A stretch of 64,000 nucleotides of DNA from Mannheimia pernigra (GTDB lineage Bacteria; Pseudomonadota; Gammaproteobacteria; Enterobacterales; Pasteurellaceae): contig NZ_CP055305.1 in NCBI RefSeq assembly GCF_013377995.1, positions 2,046,001 to 2,110,000 of the forward strand. Reading direction: 5' to 3'. Of this stretch, positions 25,670 through 33,928 are shown piece by piece. The position numbers and the translations under genes are program-made. Every line of letters starts with the position of its first letter. The stretch's first letter is position 1. Below the pieces are notes generated by a model. That model was not told the DNA's origin. It was given only the letters and a program-made list of their open reading frames with translations, and searched no databases.

Positions 25670-25671
25670 TC

Positions 25672-26472
25672 TTATTTTCTCAACAATCCATAGACTGCTT
25701 TCAGTACCGATAATGGCAATAAGCGTGGAACCGCTCTCATTAAGAAAATGCCAAAACCTGAAATCGGATCGTGAATACGGCAACGATTTTTTAATTTATA
25801 CAAACGCCATTCTGCATCTGCTTGTGCTTTGCCACGACGCCTATTCACCATACCATTTCCAACCCGGGCATAAACCAATAAATCAGGCAAATTTGCAACT
25901 TGTTTAAACTGAGCAATCAGTTTAATCCATAAATAATAATCTTCTTGCAAATCTTGATAGCCCCCCACTTCCAATACCTTCGATTTTTGATAGGCGACCG
26001 TCATATGGTTAAATGGGCAACGCATACGGGTAAATTGAATAATCTCCTGTGCTGTTATCGGCACATTACGATAAGCGACAATATCATAAATATCTTGTCC
26101 AAATTCGGCAATTTGTCCACCAAAAATCACTATTTCAGGATTTTTCTCAATAAATGCTACCTGTTTTTCAAAACGATCGGGCAGGCAAATATCGTCTGTA
26201 TCCATACGGAAAATCCACTCATTCGAGCAATAAGTTAAGCCCTCATTTAGCGTTTTGCCTAAACCTCGATTTTGTACGAACTTTACTGTTTTTATTGGCA
26301 AAATCACACTATATTCTTCTACAATCGCTTCCAACTCAGGTGTAACAGCGCCATCAAAACAGAGTATAATTTCATCGGCTTGGCGAGTTTGGGCTTTGAG
26401 ACTTTCAAAGGATTCTACCAAATATTGAGGCTGCTCTTTAATGTATAACGACATTAAAACGGAAAATTTCAT
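25672..26472 (-). CDS. Family 2 glycosyltransferase (last gene of glycan locus)
   Basis: The 266-residue GT-A fold enzyme begins MKFSVLMSLYIKEQPQYLVE. It shows the nucleotide-sugar region QADEIILCFDG near residue 33, the metal-binding acidic triad WIFRMDTDDICLPDRF near residue 87, and a later ED pair in LQEDYYLWIKL near residue 175, matching GT2. It resembles LsgF-type enzymes that extend lipooligosaccharide in Haemophilus. It overlaps the preceding gene by one base. Donor sugar and linkage cannot be read from the sequence. Confidence 0.85.
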   Translation of the reverse strand: MKFSVLMSLYIKEQPQYLVESFESLKAQTRQADEIILCFDGAVTPELEAIVEEYSVILPIKTVKFVQNRGLGKTLNEGLTYCSNEWIFRMDTDDICLPDRFEKQVAFIEKNPEIVIFGGQIAEFGQDIYDIVAYRNVPITAQEIIQFTRMRCPFNHMTVAYQKSKVLEVGGYQDLQEDYYLWIKLIAQFKQVANLPDLLVYARVGNGMVNRRRGKAQADAEWRLYKLKNRCRIHDPISGFGIFLMRAVPRLLPLSVLKAVYGLLRK

Positions 26473-27356
26473 TAAATAAACCTTTTTAAATTAATCGCCC
26501 ATTTCGGCGAAATAAAAATAATAAGTGCAATAACTAGCTGCTTAATATTTTTTGTCTGTTTAAACATCTCAAAATAATAACCAGCCGCCTTACGAGATAA
26601 ATTCATTATGTGCGGATAACTTAAAATATAAAGTGAATTGAGCTTAAAATTATTCGCCTGCTCAGGTGTTTTAATATAAGTTTGTTGAATATATGCAATC
26701 GCCTTTTCAGTATTTGTTGTGTCGGTTGAAACACTTGAACGCTTGGTATGGAAAGTACAATAAGTTAAAGCTTCATCAACATAAAGTGGCTCAAAACTTG
26801 GTTCTTCCAGCAATTTTAACAAAAAATCGTAATCCTCCAGCGAACGCAAGCGGTCAGATAATCCGCCAATTTTGCAAAATAACGCTTTCTTCAAGCCAAT
26901 CATCGGCATTCCGCCGATTTTATTTGCTTTTAGCATATTCTCTTTCGTTAATTCGCTTTTATGTTGAAATGGCGTGGTGATATAAGTAAACCCTTCATTT
27001 ACCATTTCGCATTTGGCTGGATGATAAATAAAATTTGCCATTGGATTTTGGGCAATTTCTTGTGCGAGTCGTTCGCACTTTTCAGGTATAAAGCGATCAT
27101 CATCATCTAAAAATAATAGCCACTCTTGGCTCGCATTATTTGCTCCAACATTTCGACTTTGTGCAGCCCCCATATTCGGATTATTACGGATAACTTTTAG
27201 TGCAAAAGGATAATCGTTATTTACCTCAACAGGTATTGTTGAATAATCATCAACAATCACCACCTCAAAATTATAAACCGTTTGCTGCTTTAAACTTTCC
27301 AATAATGCCTTAATTTCTTGATTACGATTATAAGAAGGCACAATAATACTAAACAT
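26472..27356 (-). CDS. Family 2 glycosyltransferase
   Basis: The 294-residue protein starts MFSIIVPSYNRNQEIKALLE, the classic GT2 nucleotide-binding strand. VVIVDDYST follows near residue 33, then NVGANNASQEWLLFLDDDD with the DxD metal site near residue 85, and an acceptor/catalytic region RSLEDYDFLLKLL near residue 170. It is cytoplasmic, probably membrane-associated. It overlaps the polymerase-like gene by eight bases and the next GT2 gene by one. Specificity is unknown. Confidence 0.86.
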   Translation of the reverse strand: MFSIIVPSYNRNQEIKALLESLKQQTVYNFEVVIVDDYSTIPVEVNNDYPFALKVIRNNPNMGAAQSRNVGANNASQEWLLFLDDDDRFIPEKCERLAQEIAQNPMANFIYHPAKCEMVNEGFTYITTPFQHKSELTKENMLKANKIGGMPMIGLKKALFCKIGGLSDRLRSLEDYDFLLKLLEEPSFEPLYVDEALTYCTFHTKRSSVSTDTTNTEKAIAYIQQTYIKTPEQANNFKLNSLYILSYPHIMNLSRKAAGYYFEMFKQTKNIKQLVIALIIFISPKWAINLKRFI

Positions 27357-28536
27357 TTTTTATCTCTTTATTTTTGCAAAAAAATATTAAATTTCGACCG
27401 CTTGTACCAAATAAGGATAAGAACATTAAAAAAATAAACATAATCCCTGGGAATGCAAAGGTATCCGCTTTAATATTTAAAATGGAAAGAATTCCAATCG
27501 TCGATAAAGTAAAAATCCAACTTCCCTCAAACCAATTAATGGCGACTTTCCGCACAAAATAAAACGTAAAAGCAAAGCAAGTTAACATATAAAACAAACC
27601 GCCATATAAGACTTGGCGAATATAACCTGAATCCGATGCACCATAATAGCCACCCGTTTCAGTATAATATAGACCGTCTCCTGAAATAAATTGGCTAAGC
27701 GTTGGAATAAATAAATGGTTTTTCACTAAATTATCGGTAGAGGAACTCACTTTTCCTGTGCCAGATAATAAATTAATTACTGGCTCTAAAGCGTGTGCAA
27801 CATAACGATTTTCTGGTAAAACTATCGCTAGAAATAAAATTAAAACTATAAAAGCGATTAAAGGTAATACATATTTCCATTTAAAATAAAGCACAATACT
27901 AACCACTGATATTAATAAAAAAGTTCGACCTGAAATCAACCCGACACATAAAATTAAGAATAAAAACCAGCCATTTATTGAATCTGTTTTTTTATTATAT
28001 GCTAATAAAAAATGGAGTAGCATTAAGTAAAAAGCACTTAATTGGAAAAAGGCTGATGAGGTAATATTATAGAGTCTATATTCTTGCTCCGAACCAAAAA
28101 AGCGTGGCATCATCGCATTGCTAGATAATAGAAAATCTACCATAAACGGCACACCTAATAATGCTGCTATGCCACAAAGGCATTGAATAGTAATGCCGAT
28201 TTTTAAATCACGCACAAATAAGGCTTTACCATCTTCTATTCGATAAAAAATATTATATACCGCAATGCCAAATATAAACAAAATCAGCATTTTGACATAC
28301 ATTGCCAACACACCTATTTCTTTCGTTCCATTAATTAAAAGTGGAATAATGCTAGCTATAAGCAAAGCGATAATCACAATAATGCTGTCTTTAGGAATAA
28401 TAATGCCGCTAGCTTTTCCTTTAATAACTTGGAAAGCTAAATACCCACAAGCCAGTATCCCGACTAAAAATGCTACGCGTAAAACGTGAAAGAACCAAGG
28501 ATCATAAATATAAAATAAATTAAAAAGTGCTGACAT
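27349..28536 (-). CDS. Wzy-like polysaccharide polymerase or O-antigen ligase-type membrane protein
   Basis: The 395-residue very hydrophobic protein has about ten to eleven predicted membrane helices and one longer outer loop (about residues 245-300: PENRYVAHALEPVINLL onward), the typical layout of Wzy polymerases and WaaL-like ligases. Sequence identity within this class is normally too low for motif calls. Its place between a flippase, sialyltransferase and glycosyltransferases supports polymerisation or ligation of an oligosaccharide unit in the periplasm. It could instead be a membrane acyl- or glyco-transferring protein. Confidence 0.65.
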   Translation of the reverse strand: MSALFNLFYIYDPWFFHVLRVAFLVGILACGYLAFQVIKGKASGIIIPKDSIIVIIALLIASIIPLLINGTKEIGVLAMYVKMLILFIFGIAVYNIFYRIEDGKALFVRDLKIGITIQCLCGIAALLGVPFMVDFLLSSNAMMPRFFGSEQEYRLYNITSSAFFQLSAFYLMLLHFLLAYNKKTDSINGWFLFLILCVGLISGRTFLLISVVSIVLYFKWKYVLPLIAFIVLILFLAIVLPENRYVAHALEPVINLLSGTGKVSSSTDNLVKNHLFIPTLSQFISGDGLYYTETGGYYGASDSGYIRQVLYGGLFYMLTCFAFTFYFVRKVAINWFEGSWIFTLSTIGILSILNIKADTFAFPGIMFIFLMFLSLFGTSGRNLIFFCKNKEIKNV

Positions 28537-28542
28537 ATCAAC

Positions 28543-29331
28543 CTATGATAAATTTAATGAGTTAAAATTACGTTTAATTGCTAATAATTTTTTAAGCGGA
28601 TATTTAACTATTTTGTTAAAAAAATTATTATTTACTGAGCCACGCAAACTTTCTAAATTACTGACTAATGCTGGATTTTCAATCGCCATTAACGGACGAA
28701 CAATTAACACATCTAATTTGAATCTATGACTAAATAAAATAAAATCATCTGCAAGCCAATAAGGTAAGGCTTTTGAAGTTTGCGTTAAAAACTGACAAGC
28801 GGTCGATTTTTTAATTAAATATGCAACGGTACCCGCAAAATAATTACGATAAGGATAGGCATATTTATACTCGCTATCTCCAATCTGTTTCTGTAAAAAG
28901 CTAAAAGTTGTAGGGTAACTAATTTCCAATTCAATATCATCAAAATTTGAGATCTTGGACTGCCCAACTAAAATAATATCCGCCTTTACATTTTGAGCCA
29001 ATAAAGTATGAATATTTTTTTGAAAATCTTGAGCAAATAACACATCATCTTCACACACAAGACAATAATCATCATCTTGAATAGTCTGATCATCTGCAAT
29101 TTTCTGATAAATTGATAAATGGCTTAAAGTACAGCCAATTTCTCCTTTTGTGGTTTTACGCCCATAATATTGCTCAAATTTAGCTAAATCAAAGCTATTA
29201 TTTAATCTTTCCCAATCACTATCCATCGTATTGATCGCATTAAACACTTCAAAATCTCTTGTATTGGGCTGTAAAAAGAAAAGCTCACGTCTTTTCACAT
29301 CTTTTTCTAATGAAATTAAATATTTCTTCAT
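28543..29331 (-). CDS. Family 25 glycosyltransferase (LOS-type)
   Basis: The 262-residue protein begins MKKYLISLEKDVKRRELFF, the family 25 N-terminus seen in LOS galactosyl- and glucosyltransferases of Haemophilus and Neisseria. Further motifs are KGEIGCTLSHLSIYQKI near residue 81, the acidic EDDVLFA near residue 113 and ALPYWLADDFILF near residue 212. The ATG at 29331 lies just after the stop of the GT52 gene; an in-frame upstream start at 29391 would overlap that gene by about 60 bases and is unlikely. The gene is in the wzx-GT52-GT25 operon. Confidence 0.85.
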   Translation of the reverse strand: MKKYLISLEKDVKRRELFFLQPNTRDFEVFNAINTMDSDWERLNNSFDLAKFEQYYGRKTTKGEIGCTLSHLSIYQKIADDQTIQDDDYCLVCEDDVLFAQDFQKNIHTLLAQNVKADIILVGQSKISNFDDIELEISYPTTFSFLQKQIGDSEYKYAYPYRNYFAGTVAYLIKKSTACQFLTQTSKALPYWLADDFILFSHRFKLDVLIVRPLMAIENPALVSNLESLRGSVNNNFFNKIVKYPLKKLLAIKRNFNSLNLS

Positions 29332-29332
29332 T

Positions 29333-30271
29333 TTATTCTCTAATATCAATAATGTTGATCCCCAAATTTTCAAGCAATACATAGCTTTCAATATAAGTAG
29401 GATTATCTACATTTACTCTTAACGCAACGACCTCAATACTCGGGCTTTTATTTAAAATATTAATAACAGCACTGCTAAAGTAGGTATAAACTCGGCACTT
29501 TTTATCACTACACTCTTGGAAAAGATAATCCTCTAAAATTAAGTTTGTCTTAATATATTCTACATTACTGATTTGGTATTTCTCTCTTGGGTGAGGAAAA
29601 TAGCGATCAATATTAAATTGCCTAATTACTTTTTCAGCTAAAATAATATTTTTCTCATCATCTCTCTCAAAAATAGGCTGACCAAGTAAAATATTTACCA
29701 CCTCAGAATTATTTAGTTCTGAATCAGGTAACGTTGTTGAATTAATCAGTTCAATATAAACCGTATTTTCTATAATATTCGGAAAGCCTTTATAAATAGT
29801 ATAGTGTTTTTTTGATAATTTCTTTAATTTCTCTAAACTATATCTATTACCTAAAAAGGTATTAATTAACTTACGATTTATTCCCGAACATTCTTGTTTA
29901 TAGAAAATTCCACTTTGTACTATATTGGCTATACCGTCATCAAAGGTGTTAATTTCATTAAAATTAATTGCACTTAATAGAAATTGAATTTCCAGTTCAT
30001 TAATATTAGCTAAAAATACTTTATTGAATTTTTTACCGCCAAAAGTTGATTTTAAATAAATAATTTCTTTGAGCAGTTGAATACGCTCGCTATGCTGTTG
30101 CATTGCAAAAAACTGCTGACATTTTTTCGCTAAACGAGATTGATAAAAATCAAATTTTGCATTTTTTACTGTTGAAAGCATCACCCCAAAAAATTGTTCA
30201 TTCCGGTGAATTTCAATGATTTTTTCTGCAATAAGCACTTGCAAAGGGGTACAACAAATAATTAAATTCAT
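29333..30271 (-). CDS. Family 52 glycosyltransferase, probable LOS alpha-2,3-sialyltransferase
   Basis: The 312-residue protein starts MNLIICCTPLQVLIAEKIIE, the GT52 hallmark (CTPLQ) of the Lst/LsgB sialyltransferase family. NTFDDGIANI occurs near residue 110 and the late block YFPHPREKYQ near residue 225, where a conserved HP element contacts CMP-sialic acid in the family. It has no signal peptide; it acts at the cytoplasmic face. The adjacent CMP-sialic acid synthetase gene supports transfer of sialic acid to a terminal galactose. Some GT52 members use other donors, so this is inference. It overlaps the flippase gene by four bases. Confidence 0.82.
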   Translation of the reverse strand: MNLIICCTPLQVLIAEKIIEIHRNEQFFGVMLSTVKNAKFDFYQSRLAKKCQQFFAMQQHSERIQLLKEIIYLKSTFGGKKFNKVFLANINELEIQFLLSAINFNEINTFDDGIANIVQSGIFYKQECSGINRKLINTFLGNRYSLEKLKKLSKKHYTIYKGFPNIIENTVYIELINSTTLPDSELNNSEVVNILLGQPIFERDDEKNIILAEKVIRQFNIDRYFPHPREKYQISNVEYIKTNLILEDYLFQECSDKKCRVYTYFSSAVINILNKSPSIEVVALRVNVDNPTYIESYVLLENLGINIIDIRE

Positions 30272-31473
30272 ACTGTTTTTCCTACTTTTGCGGTCATTAT
30301 ATAGAGGATTGGAATAATCACAACTGCCCCAATAATGCTTGCAAAAGGAATATACTCTATTTTAGTAAAAGTTAAGATGAATAATGCCAACAAATAGAAA
30401 ATAGTAGATAAAATCGAACAAAAGGAAATAAACTTATTTTTGCCGTAAAAGAATAAATAATTCACTAAAATCAAATAAGGCACAACCAGCATTGTCGAAA
30501 TTAAAAATAGAATAATGTAATATTTTGTGCCGACAAATTGATCACCTAAAATCCAAACCACTACATTTTCAGGAATTAACCACATCACGAATGCTGGAAT
30601 TGGTATCGTAAATAACGCATAAAATGCCCATTTATGAATATGGCTCACATTAATTCGTTTCTGCTTTAACGCCTCGTAAAAATAAGGAAGCATTGCTTTA
30701 TTTAAAGCTTGAATTATAATCGCTAAAATCATTGCAATTTGTGCCCCCATTGCGTATAAACCTAAATCTGCCTCGCTGAATTTATGGAAAATAAAAATAC
30801 GGTCTAATTGCCCTTTTAGAAAAATACTGGAATGGTGCAAAACCAGCGGCAAGCCAAACCCCATTAAATAAAAGAGTGCCGTTTTATAACGTTCAAAACT
30901 AAATTTCTTTATTTTTGTTTTTTTCGCATAAAGTAAATAAGCAATAAAAAAGACCAACATATTACTAATTAAAATAGCTAAAATCCGTTTTTCCACTAAA
31001 TCCGTTTTGAAATATTCCATCATAACAACGGTAATAACTGCGGAAAACATTGCTGACATTAACTGAATAACCGTATAAGCAAGAGCTTGTTTTTGGCATT
31101 GCCTTACACTTAACTGCACATTTAAAAAAGATTGGAACATTGCGCCAATTGCCACATAAGCAATAATTTCTGATTTAAAATACCAACAGCCTAACAATAT
31201 TAATACGCTCGCACAAAAAGTATATAAATAGCCTGTCGTAAGTACTAAATTTAACGAACGTTTACCATAAAAATAAAAATAACGAGCTACAGCCCCTTCT
31301 TGACTAAGACCGATAAAAATCACAAATAAAGCTGAAAAAGTTTGATAATAGGAGAGCTCTCCGTAACCTTCCAGCCCAAGTTTTCGGGAGAAATAAGGTA
31401 AGAGTAAGAAAGGAATTGACTTAGAAGCCAATTCCCCAATTAAATAAATAATGCTGTCTTTAACTGCTTTCAT
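30268..31473 (-). CDS. Wzx-type oligosaccharide flippase (LsgA-like)
   Basis: The 401-residue membrane protein of the polysaccharide transporter (PST/MOP) family has about twelve predicted helices. The N-terminus carries the family pattern ELASKSIPFLLLPYFSRKLG with EGYGELSYYQ near residue 34, and RYFYFYGKR near residue 66. It should flip lipid-linked oligosaccharide across the inner membrane. The gene order flippase then GT52 parallels lsgA-lsgB of H. influenzae. It is first in a six-gene run to 25672, with a 123-base gap from neuA that contains an uptake signal near 31500. Confidence 0.88.
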   Translation of the reverse strand: MKAVKDSIIYLIGELASKSIPFLLLPYFSRKLGLEGYGELSYYQTFSALFVIFIGLSQEGAVARYFYFYGKRSLNLVLTTGYLYTFCASVLILLGCWYFKSEIIAYVAIGAMFQSFLNVQLSVRQCQKQALAYTVIQLMSAMFSAVITVVMMEYFKTDLVEKRILAILISNMLVFFIAYLLYAKKTKIKKFSFERYKTALFYLMGFGLPLVLHHSSIFLKGQLDRIFIFHKFSEADLGLYAMGAQIAMILAIIIQALNKAMLPYFYEALKQKRINVSHIHKWAFYALFTIPIPAFVMWLIPENVVVWILGDQFVGTKYYIILFLISTMLVVPYLILVNYLFFYGKNKFISFCSILSTIFYLLALFILTFTKIEYIPFASIIGAVVIIPILYIMTAKVGKTV

Positions 31474-31596
31474 AGTGACAAATTATGTAAAATTTTTGAC
31501 CGCTTGTAGTAATGTTTTCCAATTTACTAAATGCTTTATATCTATTTAACAATCGCACGCAAAACGAACGCTGATAATATATTCGATATTTTTCAT

Positions 31597-32856
31597 TTAA
31601 TTTAGTGCTTCTTCTAAAATAGCGGTTAATTTTTTATAACCTTTTTCATTTAAGTGTAAGCCATCATCGCTATAATTTAAATCTAATTTGCCATATTTAT
31701 CACTAAATTGCTTATCTAACGCAATCCATTTTACCGATAAATTATCTTTTAAATATTGATTTAATAAGCGAATATCATCGTTATTACGATCCACTCTAAA
31801 AGCTGTTGGCGTAATTTCTAAGAAATAAAGATTAATATCATCACGAATTGCTTTTAACTGGCTAATCAAATGATTTATATCTGCTAGAATTTTTTCATCG
31901 CTCCAATCATTACGCACCAGATCATTGGTGCCAAACATCAAGACGACTTCTTTTGGTAACGCAGAAATTAAACCTTTATCTAAAATCAGTTCGCTATATT
32001 CTTTCGTTGAAATACCTGCAATACCTAAGTTATTGACTATTTTGTCGTTTAAACGTTCAATATTCCAATATTCCATAATAGAATGACCAATTAACGCAAT
32101 CTCTTTTACTTCGTTAAAGTTCTCTTTTTTCATTAAAATTGAGCGTTTAATGGTTTCAAGTAATATTTTTGCTTTGTTACGTTGCTGAAGAATAAAATAG
32201 AAATATTCAAAATCTTGGCGATCATCAATATCAATAGAAACCGCTTTATCCATAAAATAAGCAAGACATTTCGCTCCATAAAAATGCTTTTGCTCTAGAT
32301 AAGCGGTCGGTTTTGCTGAAAAAATTGCACCATTTGGAGAATATTCAGGATGATAACGCTGGCGAGCGTAATTAGAGTAATCTAATTGGAAATGTTTTAA
32401 ACTCTCATCATCTTCAATAACACGTGTCAGTGTTGTTGGCTTATGTGCATCAGACACCGACACCAAGAAATCAAATTGATCAAAGTTACGCTCAAATTTA
32501 TTACAAGCTTCTTTAATATGCTGAGCTGTTCTTAAAGGCGATGTTGGCTGTAGTAACACAAAATAATCAAAATCAACCGATTGGTATTGATTTAAAACAT
32601 CTTCAATCACAACAAAAGAGCTGGCTCTATCACTCGCTAAATGTTCTGCCCGCTTGATAAATTCAATTGGATAATGGCAAAGCAAATCAATATATTCTTG
32701 TGAATCTGTACTAACAATAATTTTTTCAAATTCTCCAGACTCAATCGCTGCCTCAATAGAATAAGCCATTAATGGCTTGCCATCTGCTAACAATACATTT
32801 TTATTCGGTAAACCTTTTGAGCCAGCACGTGCTGTAATAATTGCAATTTTTTTCAT
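31597..32856 (-). CDS. neuA: CMP-sialic acid synthetase fused to an SGNH/GDSL hydrolase domain
   Basis: The 419-residue protein has two domains. Residues 1-230 are an acylneuraminate cytidylyltransferase: ITARAGSKGLPNKN at the start, KIIVSTDS near residue 45, QPTSPLRT near residue 104 and SPNGAIFSA near residue 172. They activate sialic acid with CTP. From about residue 250 an SGNH hydrolase follows, with its blocks ALIGHSIMEYW (nucleophile Ser), the conserved Gly region, LMFGTNDL (Asn) and DDGLHLNEKG (Asp/His). In E. coli K1 NeuA a comparable C-terminal domain has O-acetylesterase activity. It likely supplies the GT52 enzyme downstream. Confidence 0.88.
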   Translation of the reverse strand: MKKIAIITARAGSKGLPNKNVLLADGKPLMAYSIEAAIESGEFEKIIVSTDSQEYIDLLCHYPIEFIKRAEHLASDRASSFVVIEDVLNQYQSVDFDYFVLLQPTSPLRTAQHIKEACNKFERNFDQFDFLVSVSDAHKPTTLTRVIEDDESLKHFQLDYSNYARQRYHPEYSPNGAIFSAKPTAYLEQKHFYGAKCLAYFMDKAVSIDIDDRQDFEYFYFILQQRNKAKILLETIKRSILMKKENFNEVKEIALIGHSIMEYWNIERLNDKIVNNLGIAGISTKEYSELILDKGLISALPKEVVLMFGTNDLVRNDWSDEKILADINHLISQLKAIRDDINLYFLEITPTAFRVDRNNDDIRLLNQYLKDNLSVKWIALDKQFSDKYGKLDLNYSDDGLHLNEKGYKKLTAILEEALN

Positions 32857-33110
32857 AAATTTAACCGCTTGTTATCTACAAAATAAGGGACTTTCCCATC
32901 AATATATGAGCACCTTGAATGCGTTATTTTTCAAAGTCTTGTCGTTTCTTCCTAGTACATCATACCAGAGCTATTTTAAAATTTTTATCTAAATAACGTA
33001 TTTTTCAATAAGGATAAAAAATAAGCCGATGAATAATCAAAAAAATAGACAATCCTCAAATAATCTAGGAGAATAAATAACACTTTTTCTCCTACTATCT
33101 ATAGCATTTT

Positions 33111-33854
33111 ATGTTTGAACTCATTAAACTCATTACTGCAATAATCCTACCGCCATTTAATATTATTCTATTATGGCTTTTAGCATTAATTTTGTTTGCA
33201 GTAGGCTATAAATATCCTGCCTACTTTTTTGCACTGCTTGGTATGCTGATTTTATATATTTTTAGTATTCCTTACACATCACAAAAACTAGGAAATTCCT
33301 TACTTGAAGGCGAAGAGCCCACCATCGAAAGCTACAAAAATGCCCAAGCGATTGTTGTATTAGGTGGCGGATTACGCGACAGCCAAGAGTTATTCGGTAA
33401 ATTAGCGATTACTGGCACGCCACTAGAAAGAATGCGTTATGCTGCTTATTTACATAAAGAAACGGGCTTACCGCTTTTAGTCACAGGCAGTGCTCCAAAT
33501 GGCACATCTGAAGCTAAAGTGATGGCTAGTGAGTTTAAAATGTTCTTTAATATTGAAACTAAATGGTTAGAAAACAAAGCGAAAACGACCAAAGAAAATG
33601 CCATTTTTAGCCGCGAAATATTGGAAAAAGAGAACATTAATCACATTATTTTAGTCACAAACCAATGGCATATGAAACGAGCAGAAATGCTGTTTACCCA
33701 ACAAGGCTTTAAGGTTCTTCCAGCCAGCGTTGGCTCAGGTGACACCCCTAATCATTACAAATTAACCTTTATGCATTTTATTCCACAAGCAAGTGCAATG
33801 AACAGCAATATGCTTGCACTAAAAGAATGGATTGGATATTGGAAAGAAAAGTAA
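33111..33854 (+). CDS. DUF218 membrane protein, YdcF/ElyC-SanA family
   Basis: The 247-residue protein has two N-terminal membrane helices (residues about 5-55) and a DUF218 domain: AQAIVVLGGGLRD near residue 79, TPLERMRYAAYLHKETG near residue 103, PLLVTGSAPNGTSEA near residue 120, ENKAKTTKENAIFS near residue 153 and ILVTNQWHMKRAEMLF near residue 177. E. coli ElyC (YcbC) of this architecture affects envelope and peptidoglycan precursor biogenesis; the biochemical activity is unsettled. The first ATG is kept because it starts the membrane helix. The gene stands alone. Confidence 0.85.
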   Translation: MFELIKLITAIILPPFNIILLWLLALILFAVGYKYPAYFFALLGMLILYIFSIPYTSQKLGNSLLEGEEPTIESYKNAQAIVVLGGGLRDSQELFGKLAITGTPLERMRYAAYLHKETGLPLLVTGSAPNGTSEAKVMASEFKMFFNIETKWLENKAKTTKENAIFSREILEKENINHIILVTNQWHMKRAEMLFTQQGFKVLPASVGSGDTPNHYKLTFMHFIPQASAMNSNMLALKEWIGYWKEK

Positions 33855-33859
33855 ACAGC

Positions 33860-33887
33860 AAGGCAGGTCTAATCTGCCTTATTTTTT
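33860..33887 (+). terminator. Terminator after the DUF218 gene
   Basis: Stem AAGGCAG / CTGCCTT with a seven-base loop, followed by ATTTTTT. It separates this gene from the convergent priA. Confidence 0.75.
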
Positions 33888-33928
33888 ACAAAAAATTCAA
33901 CAAAAACAACCGCTTGATCACGCTCGGC

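Noticed and set aside
29332..29391. Upstream start for the family 25 glycosyltransferase
   Set aside because: It would overlap the GT52 gene by about 60 bases, and the family N-terminus begins at the ATG at 29331.
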